Assembly: GCA_029012525.1 (NCBI GenBank)
Contig: JAQXMG010000056.1
Location: 1 to 12,307 of the forward strand
Direction of reading: 5' to 3'
Origin: a bacterium
GTDB taxonomy: Bacteria; Bacillota_I; Bacilli_A; RF39; UBA660
DNA length: 12,307 nucleotides
Position 1 is the stretch's first letter; each line of letters starts with the position of its first letter. Positions 1-6,224 of the stretch are shown piece after piece. Position numbers and translations under genes: made by a program. Below the pieces are notes generated by a model that saw nothing but the letters and a program-made list of their open reading frames with translations, was not told the DNA's origin and ran no database searches.

Positions 1-59
1 ATTTCATCTTTTGTCATAAATGATTTATATTTAATATCATATTGTTCTTTTTTTGACAT
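1..59 (-). CDS. Unrecognised protein, N-terminal fragment running off the window
   Basis: Reading leftwards from an ATG at 59 gives an open frame to the window edge beginning MSKKEQYDIKYKSFMTKDE. A purine-rich AGGGAAGAG-type ribosome binding site precedes the ATG. The start lies inside the end of the neighbouring 126-aa gene (stop TGA at 37-39), a 23-nt overlap on the same strand that suggests an operon and translational coupling. About 19 residues are visible, charged and hydrophilic, with no signal peptide or membrane segment, too few to assign a family. It could be a chance open frame, but the ribosome binding site and overlap make a real gene more likely. Confidence 0.5.
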   Translation of the reverse strand, partial: MSKKEQYDIKYKSFMTKDE

Positions 60-417
60 AACTACTCTTCCCTGATTTTTTTATTATTACCATATAATCT
101 TCTGAATTAGATTTTTCTTTTACAAACATTGAAACATTTGCTATTTTCTTAATAGACATATGATTCTTATAATTTATATTATTTTCTTCAAAAAAACTTT
201 TAATTGGAATAAAATTGTTAAAATCTAAAACAATATCACCAGCAAAATAATAATCATGAGATAAATAGATTTCATTAGTTTCAAAATCCAAGTATTTATT
301 ATCTTTTACATTATAAAAAATACCTGTTCTTATAAGTATCAAATCTTTGTTACTATTTTTTACAAAATATAAATTTCCTATATAAATTTGATTTATATTA
401 TATTTTTTTTCAAACAT
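37..417 (-). CDS. Hypothetical 126-aa protein, unrecognised family
   Basis: I do not recognise this protein. The start at 417 (MFEKKYNINQ) is chosen because GGAGGG lies just upstream at 421-426 and because a near-consensus promoter at 443-471 puts transcription initiation downstream of the earlier in-frame ATGs. The protein is hydrophilic, rich in Asn, Lys, Tyr, Phe and Ile, has no signal peptide or membrane segment, and reads like a small mixed alpha/beta cytoplasmic protein with a beta-rich N-terminal half (NLYFVKNSNK, LILIRTGIFYNV) and a basic C-terminus (KKSGKSSYVKKRTI). It overlaps the start of the next minus-strand gene by 23 nt. It is divergent from recU, with a small ORF between. Clean open frame, promoter and ribosome binding site support a real gene; the function is unknown. 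Confidence 0.7.
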   Translation of the reverse strand: MFEKKYNINQIYIGNLYFVKNSNKDLILIRTGIFYNVKDNKYLDFETNEIYLSHDYYFAGDIVLDFNNFIPIKSFFEENNINYKNHMSIKKIANVSMFVKEKSNSEDYMVIIKKSGKSSYVKKRTI

Positions 418-442
418 AAACCCTCCAATTTCACAAAAAAAT

Positions 443-471
443 ATATTAATCATTTTAGTATAAAATGTCAA
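443..471 (-). promoter_or_regulatory. Sigma-A-type promoter for the 126-aa gene
   Basis: On the minus strand a perfect -35 TTGACA (466-471) is followed by 17 bp and a TAATAT -10 (443-448). Predicted initiation is near 436, about ten bases before the GGAGGG ribosome binding site. This is the best promoter match at the left end of the window and fixes the start of the 126-aa gene. It lies just past the stop of the 31-aa ORF, so the 126-aa gene can be expressed independently of it. Confidence 0.75.
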
Positions 472-477
472 GACAGA

Positions 478-573
478 CTATTTTTTAAACCTATTACTAT
501 TTAATTTAAACTTGGAATAACTCACATCTTTTATTAAATTAGAAAGTACAACATAAGCTAAATTATTTTTCAT
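478..573 (-). CDS. Small 31-aa protein, unrecognised
   Basis: An ATG at 573 is preceded by a perfect GGAGG (580-584) at 6-nt spacing and opens a 31-codon frame ending in TAG at 478-480. The peptide begins MKNNLAYVVLSNLIKD and ends in a basic tail, KLNSNRFKK. The N-terminal half could form one amphipathic helix, but it is too short and polar to be a convincing membrane span. It lies divergent to recU and upstream of the 126-aa gene on the same strand. I do not recognise it. The ribosome binding site and a possible TATAAT at 591-596 argue for translation. It could instead be a leader peptide or the remnant of a longer gene. Confidence 0.5.
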   Translation of the reverse strand: MKNNLAYVVLSNLIKDVSYSKFKLNSNRFKK

Positions 574-590
574 AAAATTCCTCCATTATT

Positions 591-619
591 ATTATATAAC
601 TTTTGTAAAATAATTTGTT
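591..619 (-). promoter_or_regulatory. Possible promoter for the 31-aa ORF
   Basis: TATAAT reads on the minus strand at 591-596, six bases before the GGAGG of the 31-aa ORF. With a 17-bp spacer the -35 would be AACAAA (614-619), a poor match. The call rests on the -10 and on the same short -10 to ribosome-binding-site distance seen at other promoters in this window. Confidence 0.3.
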
Positions 620-635
620 ATATTCGACAAAAGTT
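598..635. repeat. 9-bp inverted repeat between divergent genes, possible operator
   Basis: AACTTTTGT at 598-606 is exactly repeated as its reverse complement ACAAAAGTT at 627-635, separated by 20 nt. It lies between the 31-aa ORF and recU, touching the candidate minus-strand -10 on one side. There is no T-run making it a terminator. It could be a regulator binding site for both directions, or chance in AT-rich DNA. Confidence 0.35.
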
Positions 636-658
636 TACTATATTTTCTTATATAAAAG

Positions 659-687
659 TAGCAAAAGATTAAATTTTATAGTATAAT
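659..687 (+). promoter_or_regulatory. Possible recU-ponA operon promoter
   Basis: TATAAT at 682-687 lies seven bases before the recU ribosome binding site. The hexamer 17 bp upstream is TAGCAA (659-664), a weak -35. An alternative TCGACA (624-629) with TATATA (649-654) has a long 19-bp spacer. The exact promoter is uncertain. Confidence 0.35.
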
Positions 688-705
688 TTTTATTAGGTGA
701 GGTTT

Positions 706-1266
706 ATGAAGATAAATTATCCAGGAAACATTAAAAAACAAGAATTTTCAAAGGTAAATAATTATGGAAATCGTGGTATGACATTAGAAGATGATTTAAA
801 TGATACTAATAATTACTACTTAGAAAAAGATATTGCAGTAATTTATAAAAAACCAACACCTATTCAAGTAGTTTCTACTAATTTTGAAAAAATAACTAAA
901 GCTTACTTTAAACAGCCATCAACTACTGACTATAATGGTATATATAAAGGACATTATATAGATTTTGAAGCAAAAGAAACAACAGCTAAAACTTCATTTC
1001 CATTAAGTAACATTCACAAGCATCAAATAATACATTTAAAAAGGATTATAAAACATGGTGGTATTGGATTTTTAATAGTAAGATTTACAAAACTTAATAA
1101 AACTTATTTTTTATTTGCAAAAGATTTCATAAACTATATAGAAGCTACTAACAAAAAATCAGTTCCAATAATTTTTTTTGAAAAGTCTGGTTATGAAATT
1201 ACTTTAAAACTTAACCCAAGACTTGATTATTTAGAGATAATTGACAAATATGGAGGAATTCTATGA
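706..1266 (+). CDS. recU: RecU Holliday junction resolvase
   Basis: This is a 186-aa RecU, the Bacillota endonuclease that resolves Holliday junctions in recombinational repair and chromosome segregation. The family signature is nearly complete: NRGMTLEDDLN (22-32), AVIYKKPTPIQVV (44-56), TTDYNGIYKG (73-82), then IDFEAKETTAKTSF (85-98) and a C-terminal PRLDY (171-175). The PD-(D/E)XK-type metal site is present as Asp75, Glu88 and Lys90. Length is slightly below the roughly 200 aa of the B. subtilis enzyme. I start at ATG 706 (MKINYPGN), after the AGGTGAGG ribosome binding site at 695-702; an in-frame GTG at 697 lies within that site. Its TGA overlaps the ATG of the downstream penicillin-binding protein gene (ATGA), the recU-ponA arrangement known from Bacillus, so the two are co-transcribed and probably translationally coupled. 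Confidence 0.97.
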   Translation: MKINYPGNIKKQEFSKVNNYGNRGMTLEDDLNDTNNYYLEKDIAVIYKKPTPIQVVSTNFEKITKAYFKQPSTTDYNGIYKGHYIDFEAKETTAKTSFPLSNIHKHQIIHLKRIIKHGGIGFLIVRFTKLNKTYFLFAKDFINYIEATNKKSVPIIFFEKSGYEITLKLNPRLDYLEIIDKYGGIL

Positions 1267-4136
1267 ATGATAAAAAAAAGAAAAAATTTAAATTAAAATT
1301 AAAAGTACCTAAAATAAAGAAAAATACAGATAAAAAAGAACTTAAAACTAAAAAAAATATGGAAAGACTTAGAAATACAAAAGTTTTAGAAAAAAAAATT
1401 AAGAAAAAACAAGATAATAACGAAGGTAAAAAAATGTCAATTCCATTTGTATTATTCTTGATAGGATTTGGCCTTATTGGTTTATCAATATTTTATAAGG
1501 TTTTTGATATTTTGGTTGCAGTGGGTCTTTTTGCTATATATATAGTAATCGTTATCTTTACTCAAGTACTTGATTTAACATCGAGAACAAGTAAGATAAG
1601 AAAATTAATTAAAACTCTTTGTATTTTATGCTTTATATTTGGAATTATTGGAGTTTTAGCATTTGTTGCTTTCTTTACTTACATAGTATTAGAGTCCCCT
1701 GAATTTGATGTTGATAATTTAAAATCAAAAGAATCAACTTTAGTTTATGATAATGAAAATAATTTAATTGCTACTTTAGGTGATGAAAAACGTGAAGAAG
1801 TAACTTATAATGAACTACCTGAAGTATTAATAGATGCGATTATTGCAACGGAAGACTCAAGATTTTTCCAACATAATGGTTTTGATGCCCCAAGATTTTT
1901 CAAAGCAGCGATTGGACAACTTTTAGGAAGAGGAGATGCAGGTGGTGGTTCTACTCTTACAATGCAAATTTCTAAAAATAGATTTTCTTCAACTGATGTA
2001 TCATTAAAAAGAAAATTTACTGATATTTATTTTTCAATATTTAAAATAGAAAAAGCTTATACAAAACAGGAAATAATAGAATTCTATGTTAATACACCAT
2101 ACCTTGGGAATTATTCCTACGGAGTTGAACAAGCATGTCAAGCATATTTTAATAAAAGTGTCAGTGAAATAAATCTTTCAGAAGCCGCTTTAATTGCAGG
2201 ACTTTTCCAAGCACCGGATGGATACGATCCAACCCTTCATCCTGAAAAAGCTTATGCAAGACGTGAAATAGTTTTAAATTTAATGGTAAGACACGGTTAT
2301 ATTACTCAAGAAGAAGCTGATATGGCTAATAAAATAAAGATAAGAGATTTATTAAAAGAATCAAATACAAGTTCTAATCCATATCAAGGATATTTAGATT
2401 TAGTTGCAAATGAAGTTGAAAATGAAACAGGTCTTAATCCTTATTCTTATCCAATGATTATTTATACAAATATGGATACAAAAATGCAAGATGGTATTAA
2501 TGATATTTTTAATGGTAAAACATATAAATGGCCAAATAAAACTATTCAAGCAGGAGTTGCAGTTTTAGATTCTGATACAGGTAAAATACTTGCTATTGGA
2601 GCTGGAAGAAATAGAACTGGAGAAAGAGTTTTAAGTTACGCCACTGATATTAAACGTCAAATAGGTTCAACTGCAAAACCATTATTCGATTATGGACCAG
2701 GCATTGAATATAATAATTGGTCAACTGGTAAAATATTTAACGATAAGAAAGTTTCTTATGGTGGAAGTTATATGAGTAACTTTGATGGAGCTTATCTTGG
2801 AAATATTACTTTAAGATATTCGCTTAGAGATTCAAGAAACGTTCCTGCACTTTTAGCATTTAGAGAAGTAGATAACGATAAAATATTAGAATTTGTAACA
2901 TCTCTTGGTATAACTCCAGAAGTTGATGAAACAGGATGGCTTCATGAAGCACATTCAGTCGGAGCATTCAATGGATCTAACCCTCTTGAAATGTCTGGAG
3001 CTTATGCAGCATTTTCAAATGGTGGTTATTATTATGAACCATACGCTGTAAATAAAATAGTATTAAGAGATTCAGGTGAAACATTAGATTTTAAATCAAC
3101 AAAAACAAAAGTTATGAGTGAAGCAACCGCTTATATGATTACTGATGTCTTAACAGGTGTTGCAGCTGATTCTGGTATTAGAAATGCTGCAGGTGTTCCA
3201 GTAGCTTGTAAAACCGGAACTACAAATTATGATGCTGAAACAAGAAAATTATATGGATATCCAGCAAGTGCTGACCCAGATGGATGGATTGCTGGATACT
3301 CTAGTGAAACAACTATGGTAATGTGGACTGGTTATAATGAAAACCAAAAAGGCGTTTATATAGAACATAGTCAAATGTACTATCATAGAAACAACCTATA
3401 TAAAGCTCTATCAAAAGTAGTATACAATGGAAGTGGCAGTGCAAACTTTAAAAAACCAGCAAGTGTTGTATCAGTAACACTTGAAAAAGGATCAGAACTA
3501 CTTCCTAGTGAATATACGCCAGATAAGCAAAAAGTAACTGAATTATTTAAAAGAGGAACAGAACCAACTGATGTATCACAAAAATATGTACCACTTGAAA
3601 ATGTAACAGAATTACAAATGCAAAAATCAGACACTGGTATTTCTCTTTCTTGGATTGAAGCTCCAAAAGCAGATGAAAAATTGCTTAATTTTGAAAAACC
3701 AGGAGATTTTGGATATTTCATTTATAAAGATAATACACTACTTGGATTTACAACAGAAAACTCTTACACCTTTAATACAAACAGTGCATATGGTACTTAT
3801 AAAGTTGTTACTGGATATAAAAATATGACTACTAATAGAAGTAGTGGCGCTACTGTAAGTTTAGATCTAAATATATCTTTCCAATATAATGATACTAGTG
3901 AAGAAAATGTTGCAATCGGAGGAACTTATAACATATCTAGTAATCCAATTTCAGTATTTAAAGATGGAATTGATAAAACAAACGAAGCATCTATTACTAC
4001 TACTATAGTTGATTTATCAACAAATAATGAAATAACTACAATTGATACTTCAATAAAAGGAACATATCAAATAACCTACACTGCTTCCTATTTAGGAAAA
4101 AGTATGAGCTATACCAAAAAAATAAATGTTAAATAA
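1263..4136 (+). CDS. ponA: Class A penicillin-binding protein (PBP1A/PonA type)
   Basis: This 957-aa bifunctional peptidoglycan synthase polymerises lipid II and cross-links the strands. Start ATG 1263 follows GGAGG at 1252-1256. In order: a Lys-rich cytoplasmic head (1-57); three hydrophobic segments (about 60-78, 81-101 and 116-143); a GT51 glycosyltransferase domain with ATEDSRFFQHNGFD (195-208, catalytic Glu197), GGGSTLTMQISKN (227-239) and KAYTKQEIIEFYVN (264-277); then a transpeptidase domain with SxxK at Ser469-Lys472 (GSTAKP), SRN at 524-526 and KTGT at 650-653. A fibronectin-III-like module (about 782-868) and an Ig-like module (about 870-957) close it. All key catalytic motifs are intact. 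Most PonA proteins have a single membrane anchor, so the first two spans are extra. It overlaps recU by 4 nt and ends in a hairpin terminator. Confidence 0.96.
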   Translation: MNDKKKKKFKLKLKVPKIKKNTDKKELKTKKNMERLRNTKVLEKKIKKKQDNNEGKKMSIPFVLFLIGFGLIGLSIFYKVFDILVAVGLFAIYIVIVIFTQVLDLTSRTSKIRKLIKTLCILCFIFGIIGVLAFVAFFTYIVLESPEFDVDNLKSKESTLVYDNENNLIATLGDEKREEVTYNELPEVLIDAIIATEDSRFFQHNGFDAPRFFKAAIGQLLGRGDAGGGSTLTMQISKNRFSSTDVSLKRKFTDIYFSIFKIEKAYTKQEIIEFYVNTPYLGNYSYGVEQACQAYFNKSVSEINLSEAALIAGLFQAPDGYDPTLHPEKAYARREIVLNLMVRHGYITQEEADMANKIKIRDLLKESNTSSNPYQGYLDLVANEVENETGLNPYSYPMIIYTNMDTKMQDGINDIFNGKTYKWPNKTIQAGVAVLDSDTGKILAIGAGRNRTGERVLSYATDIKRQIGSTAKPLFDYGPGIEYNNWSTGKIFNDKKVSYGGSYMSNFDGAYLGNITLRYSLRDSRNVPALLAFREVDNDKILEFVTSLGITPEVDETGWLHEAHSVGAFNGSNPLEMSGAYAAFSNGGYYYEPYAVNKIVLRDSGETLDFKSTKTKVMSEATAYMITDVLTGVAADSGIRNAAGVPVACKTGTTNYDAETRKLYGYPASADPDGWIAGYSSETTMVMWTGYNENQKGVYIEHSQMYYHRNNLYKALSKVVYNGSGSANFKKPASVVSVTLEKGSELLPSEYTPDKQKVTELFKRGTEPTDVSQKYVPLENVTELQMQKSDTGISLSWIEAPKADEKLLNFEKPGDFGYFIYKDNTLLGFTTENSYTFNTNSAYGTYKVVTGYKNMTTNRSSGATVSLDLNISFQYNDTSEENVAIGGTYNISSNPISVFKDGIDKTNEASITTTIVDLSTNNEITTIDTSIKGTYQITYTASYLGKSMSYTKKINVK

Positions 4137-4164
4137 AAGACTTTACATTAAGTCTTTTATTTTT
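4133..4164 (+). terminator. Rho-independent terminator after ponA
   Basis: An 11-bp perfect stem (4133-4143 with 4150-4160) and a 6-nt loop are followed by TTTT. The left arm contains the ponA TAA stop codon (4134-4136), so the hairpin starts inside the gene. It ends the recU-ponA operon. Confidence 0.85.
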
Positions 4165-4166
4165 GA

Positions 4167-4195
4167 TTGATAGAAAGAATTTTTTATTATATAAT
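4167..4195 (+). promoter_or_regulatory. Sigma-A-type promoter for the LCP gene
   Basis: TTGATA (4167-4172), a 17-bp spacer and TATAAT (4190-4195) form a strong promoter directly after the ponA terminator. Initiation near 4202 lies just before the AAGGAGG ribosome binding site (4208-4214). This makes the LCP gene an independent transcription unit and rules out the upstream in-frame ATG at 4167. Confidence 0.8.
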
Positions 4196-4223
4196 TAAAG
4201 TGTTATTAAGGAGGAATTATAAC

Positions 4224-6185
4224 ATGAAAGAAAATAAAAAAATAAAAATTGTATTAACTATTTTACAAATATTATGTTTCTTTTCTTTTGTATATATTGC
4301 CTACTCTATTTACTTAATAGATGGAATTGAAACAGAGTTAAGGTACATAGGAATTGGAGTATTATTTATTTTAAATATTGGAGTATTATTTTTAAGGAAA
4401 ATAACCCAAAAAAGAAAAATATTAAGTTATATAATGTATATAATTTTAGTTGTATTGTTCATAATAGTTCAATTAGGATTAGGTTATTTTGTATATAAAA
4501 CTTATTCTTCAATTAATAGTATCAATAAGACATCAATAACTTATTCATCTGCTTTAGTTGTTTTATCCGATAGTAATGTTAAAGCTGTTGATGCTTTAAA
4601 AGGAAAAGAAATTGGAATTGTTACTGATAAAACATCAATAGATGGTTATGTATTAGCCAATGAAATAATTGAAAAATACAAATTAAGTGAAATTGCTACA
4701 ATTGTTGAATATGATGATATTGTTATCATGATTAAAGATTTGTACAATAAAAATATTGATGCTGTATTAACAACTAAAGACTACCCTGCAATGTTTAAAT
4801 CTTTGGAAGGTTATGAAGATATCGAAGAAAAAACAAAAATAATTGAAGAATTAACTAAAAAATATAAAAAAGATGAAATTGCAGAAATAACTGGAGATGA
4901 AATGATTAATTATAATAAATCTGCCAGTATAACAGAACCATTTACAGTTCTTTTAATGGGAATAGATTCAACTAGTGAAACATTAAATAAAAACGCAACT
5001 GGTAATGGTGATGCCCTAATGCTTGTTACATTTAACCCAAAAACTTTAAATGCAACAATTATGAGTATACCTCGTGATAGTTTTGTTTATATTCCAAATA
5101 TGGGAACAGAAAATAAAATAACACATGCAGCTTGGGGCGGAACAAGTCATATGATAAAAACTATCGAAGGCTTTACAGGGATTGATATTAATTATTATGT
5201 AAAAATAAATTTCCAAGGTGTTATAAAACTTGTTAATTTACTTGGAGGAATAACAGTTGATGTTCCAATGGAATTCTGTGAATCAAATGCTTATCGTCAA
5301 ACATCAGCTAATAAACTTATTTGTTTAAAAGAAGGTGTTCAAACTTTAACAGGAGAACAAGCACTTGCTCTTGCAAGACATAGGAAAACTCTATTAACCG
5401 GAGATCTTCAAAGAGGAACTAATCAACAACTTGTAGTTCAAGGAATTTTAAATCAAGCAAAAAATATAAAGAGTGCTAATCAAGCGCTTAGTATGTTAGA
5501 TACCATGAGTAAAAGTATGGATACTAACTTTACAACTAAACAATTACTTTCTTTCTATGATATATTTAAAGTTATTTTAGACACAAGTAGCAATCAAGAC
5601 AATTTAATCAATATACAACAACTATATTTATCTGGTGCTAATCAAGGTATATATGATGAAAGAACCGGTCTTATATTATCAGACTATATTATTAATCAGA
5701 GCAGTTTAAAACAATGTATTGAAGCAATGGAAAAGAATTTAGGTATTGAAAAAACAAGTTTAATAAAAAGTATGGATTTTGATATAGAAGAACAATTTGA
5801 AATGACAACTATTGGTAAAAGCAATTTAAGTGCTACTAAAACATATACACTACTTCCAAACTTCGAAGGAAAAAGCATAACTTATGCTAAAAGTTGGTTA
5901 AGCTCATATGGAATAAGTGTTGAAGTTGAAGAACAAGAAAGTACTAAAACTGCTGGAACAATAATTAGTCAAAGTTTACCAGCAAGTAAAAGAATTGATT
6001 TAATAAATGGTAGCATAAAATTTGTCGTAGCAAAGGAATCAAGCCCCATAATTGACATACCAAATATTCCAAGTGATGATAATGAAGAAAATAATGAAAC
6101 AGAAGATAATACTGAAACTTCTGAAACACCAGATGAAGAAACTCCTAGTGAACCAACAAATCCAGAAGATAATACATCTGAATAA
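4224..6185 (+). CDS. LytR-CpsA-Psr (LCP) cell-wall ligase with SBP-like and PASTA domains
   Basis: LCP enzymes transfer undecaprenyl-linked glycopolymers such as teichoic acids or capsule onto peptidoglycan outside the membrane. Start ATG 4224 follows AAGGAGG and the promoter; 653 aa. Three membrane segments (about 8-31, 40-57, 66-91) are followed by a segment (about 107-215; LKGKEIGIVTDKTSIDGY, KNIDAVLTTKDY) resembling one lobe of a type-2 solute-binding protein. The LCP domain (about 238-415) has VLLMGIDST (242-250), GDALML (262-267), SIPRDS (281-286), LARHRK (383-388) and GDLQRG (393-398), so Asp263, Arg284, Asp285, Arg385 and Arg397 are candidate phosphate, metal or catalytic residues. 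The usual Arg-Ser before Asp263 is Asn-Gly here. A PASTA-like domain (about 541-604) and an acidic Thr/Pro/Glu tail (607-653) follow. Neighbours support a cell-wall role; the polymer is unknown. Confidence 0.93.
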   Translation: MKENKKIKIVLTILQILCFFSFVYIAYSIYLIDGIETELRYIGIGVLFILNIGVLFLRKITQKRKILSYIMYIILVVLFIIVQLGLGYFVYKTYSSINSINKTSITYSSALVVLSDSNVKAVDALKGKEIGIVTDKTSIDGYVLANEIIEKYKLSEIATIVEYDDIVIMIKDLYNKNIDAVLTTKDYPAMFKSLEGYEDIEEKTKIIEELTKKYKKDEIAEITGDEMINYNKSASITEPFTVLLMGIDSTSETLNKNATGNGDALMLVTFNPKTLNATIMSIPRDSFVYIPNMGTENKITHAAWGGTSHMIKTIEGFTGIDINYYVKINFQGVIKLVNLLGGITVDVPMEFCESNAYRQTSANKLICLKEGVQTLTGEQALALARHRKTLLTGDLQRGTNQQLVVQGILNQAKNIKSANQALSMLDTMSKSMDTNFTTKQLLSFYDIFKVILDTSSNQDNLINIQQLYLSGANQGIYDERTGLILSDYIINQSSLKQCIEAMEKNLGIEKTSLIKSMDFDIEEQFEMTTIGKSNLSATKTYTLLPNFEGKSITYAKSWLSSYGISVEVEEQESTKTAGTIISQSLPASKRIDLINGSIKFVVAKESSPIIDIPNIPSDDNEENNETEDNTETSETPDEETPSEPTNPEDNTSE

Positions 6186-6216
6186 AAAAAATCACATTAC
6201 AACAATGTGATTTTTT
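6186..6216. terminator. Bidirectional terminator between LCP and DHHW genes
   Basis: A 13-bp perfect stem (6186-6198 with 6204-6216; core ATCACATT/AATGTGAT) with a 5-nt loop is flanked by A-runs on the left and T-runs on the right, so it can terminate both the LCP gene and the convergent acetylation operon. It fills the 39-nt gap between the two stop codons. Confidence 0.88.
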
Positions 6217-6224
6217 ATTATTTC

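Noticed and set aside
1..59. The left-edge partial gene as GpsB, a frequent neighbour of recU in some Bacillota
   Set aside because: The 19 visible residues do not match the conserved GpsB N-terminus.
1264..1266. TGA as a tryptophan codon (Mollicutes code)
   Set aside because: TGA ends recU and the 126-aa gene at the expected points and all Trp codons seen are TGG.
3383..3721. 112-codon open frame on the minus strand within the PBP gene
   Set aside because: It is antisense to the well-supported PBP C-terminal region, and its composition follows from that gene.
5696..5878. 60-codon minus-strand open frame within the LCP gene
   Set aside because: Shadow of the LCP coding sequence; no ribosome binding site or family match.
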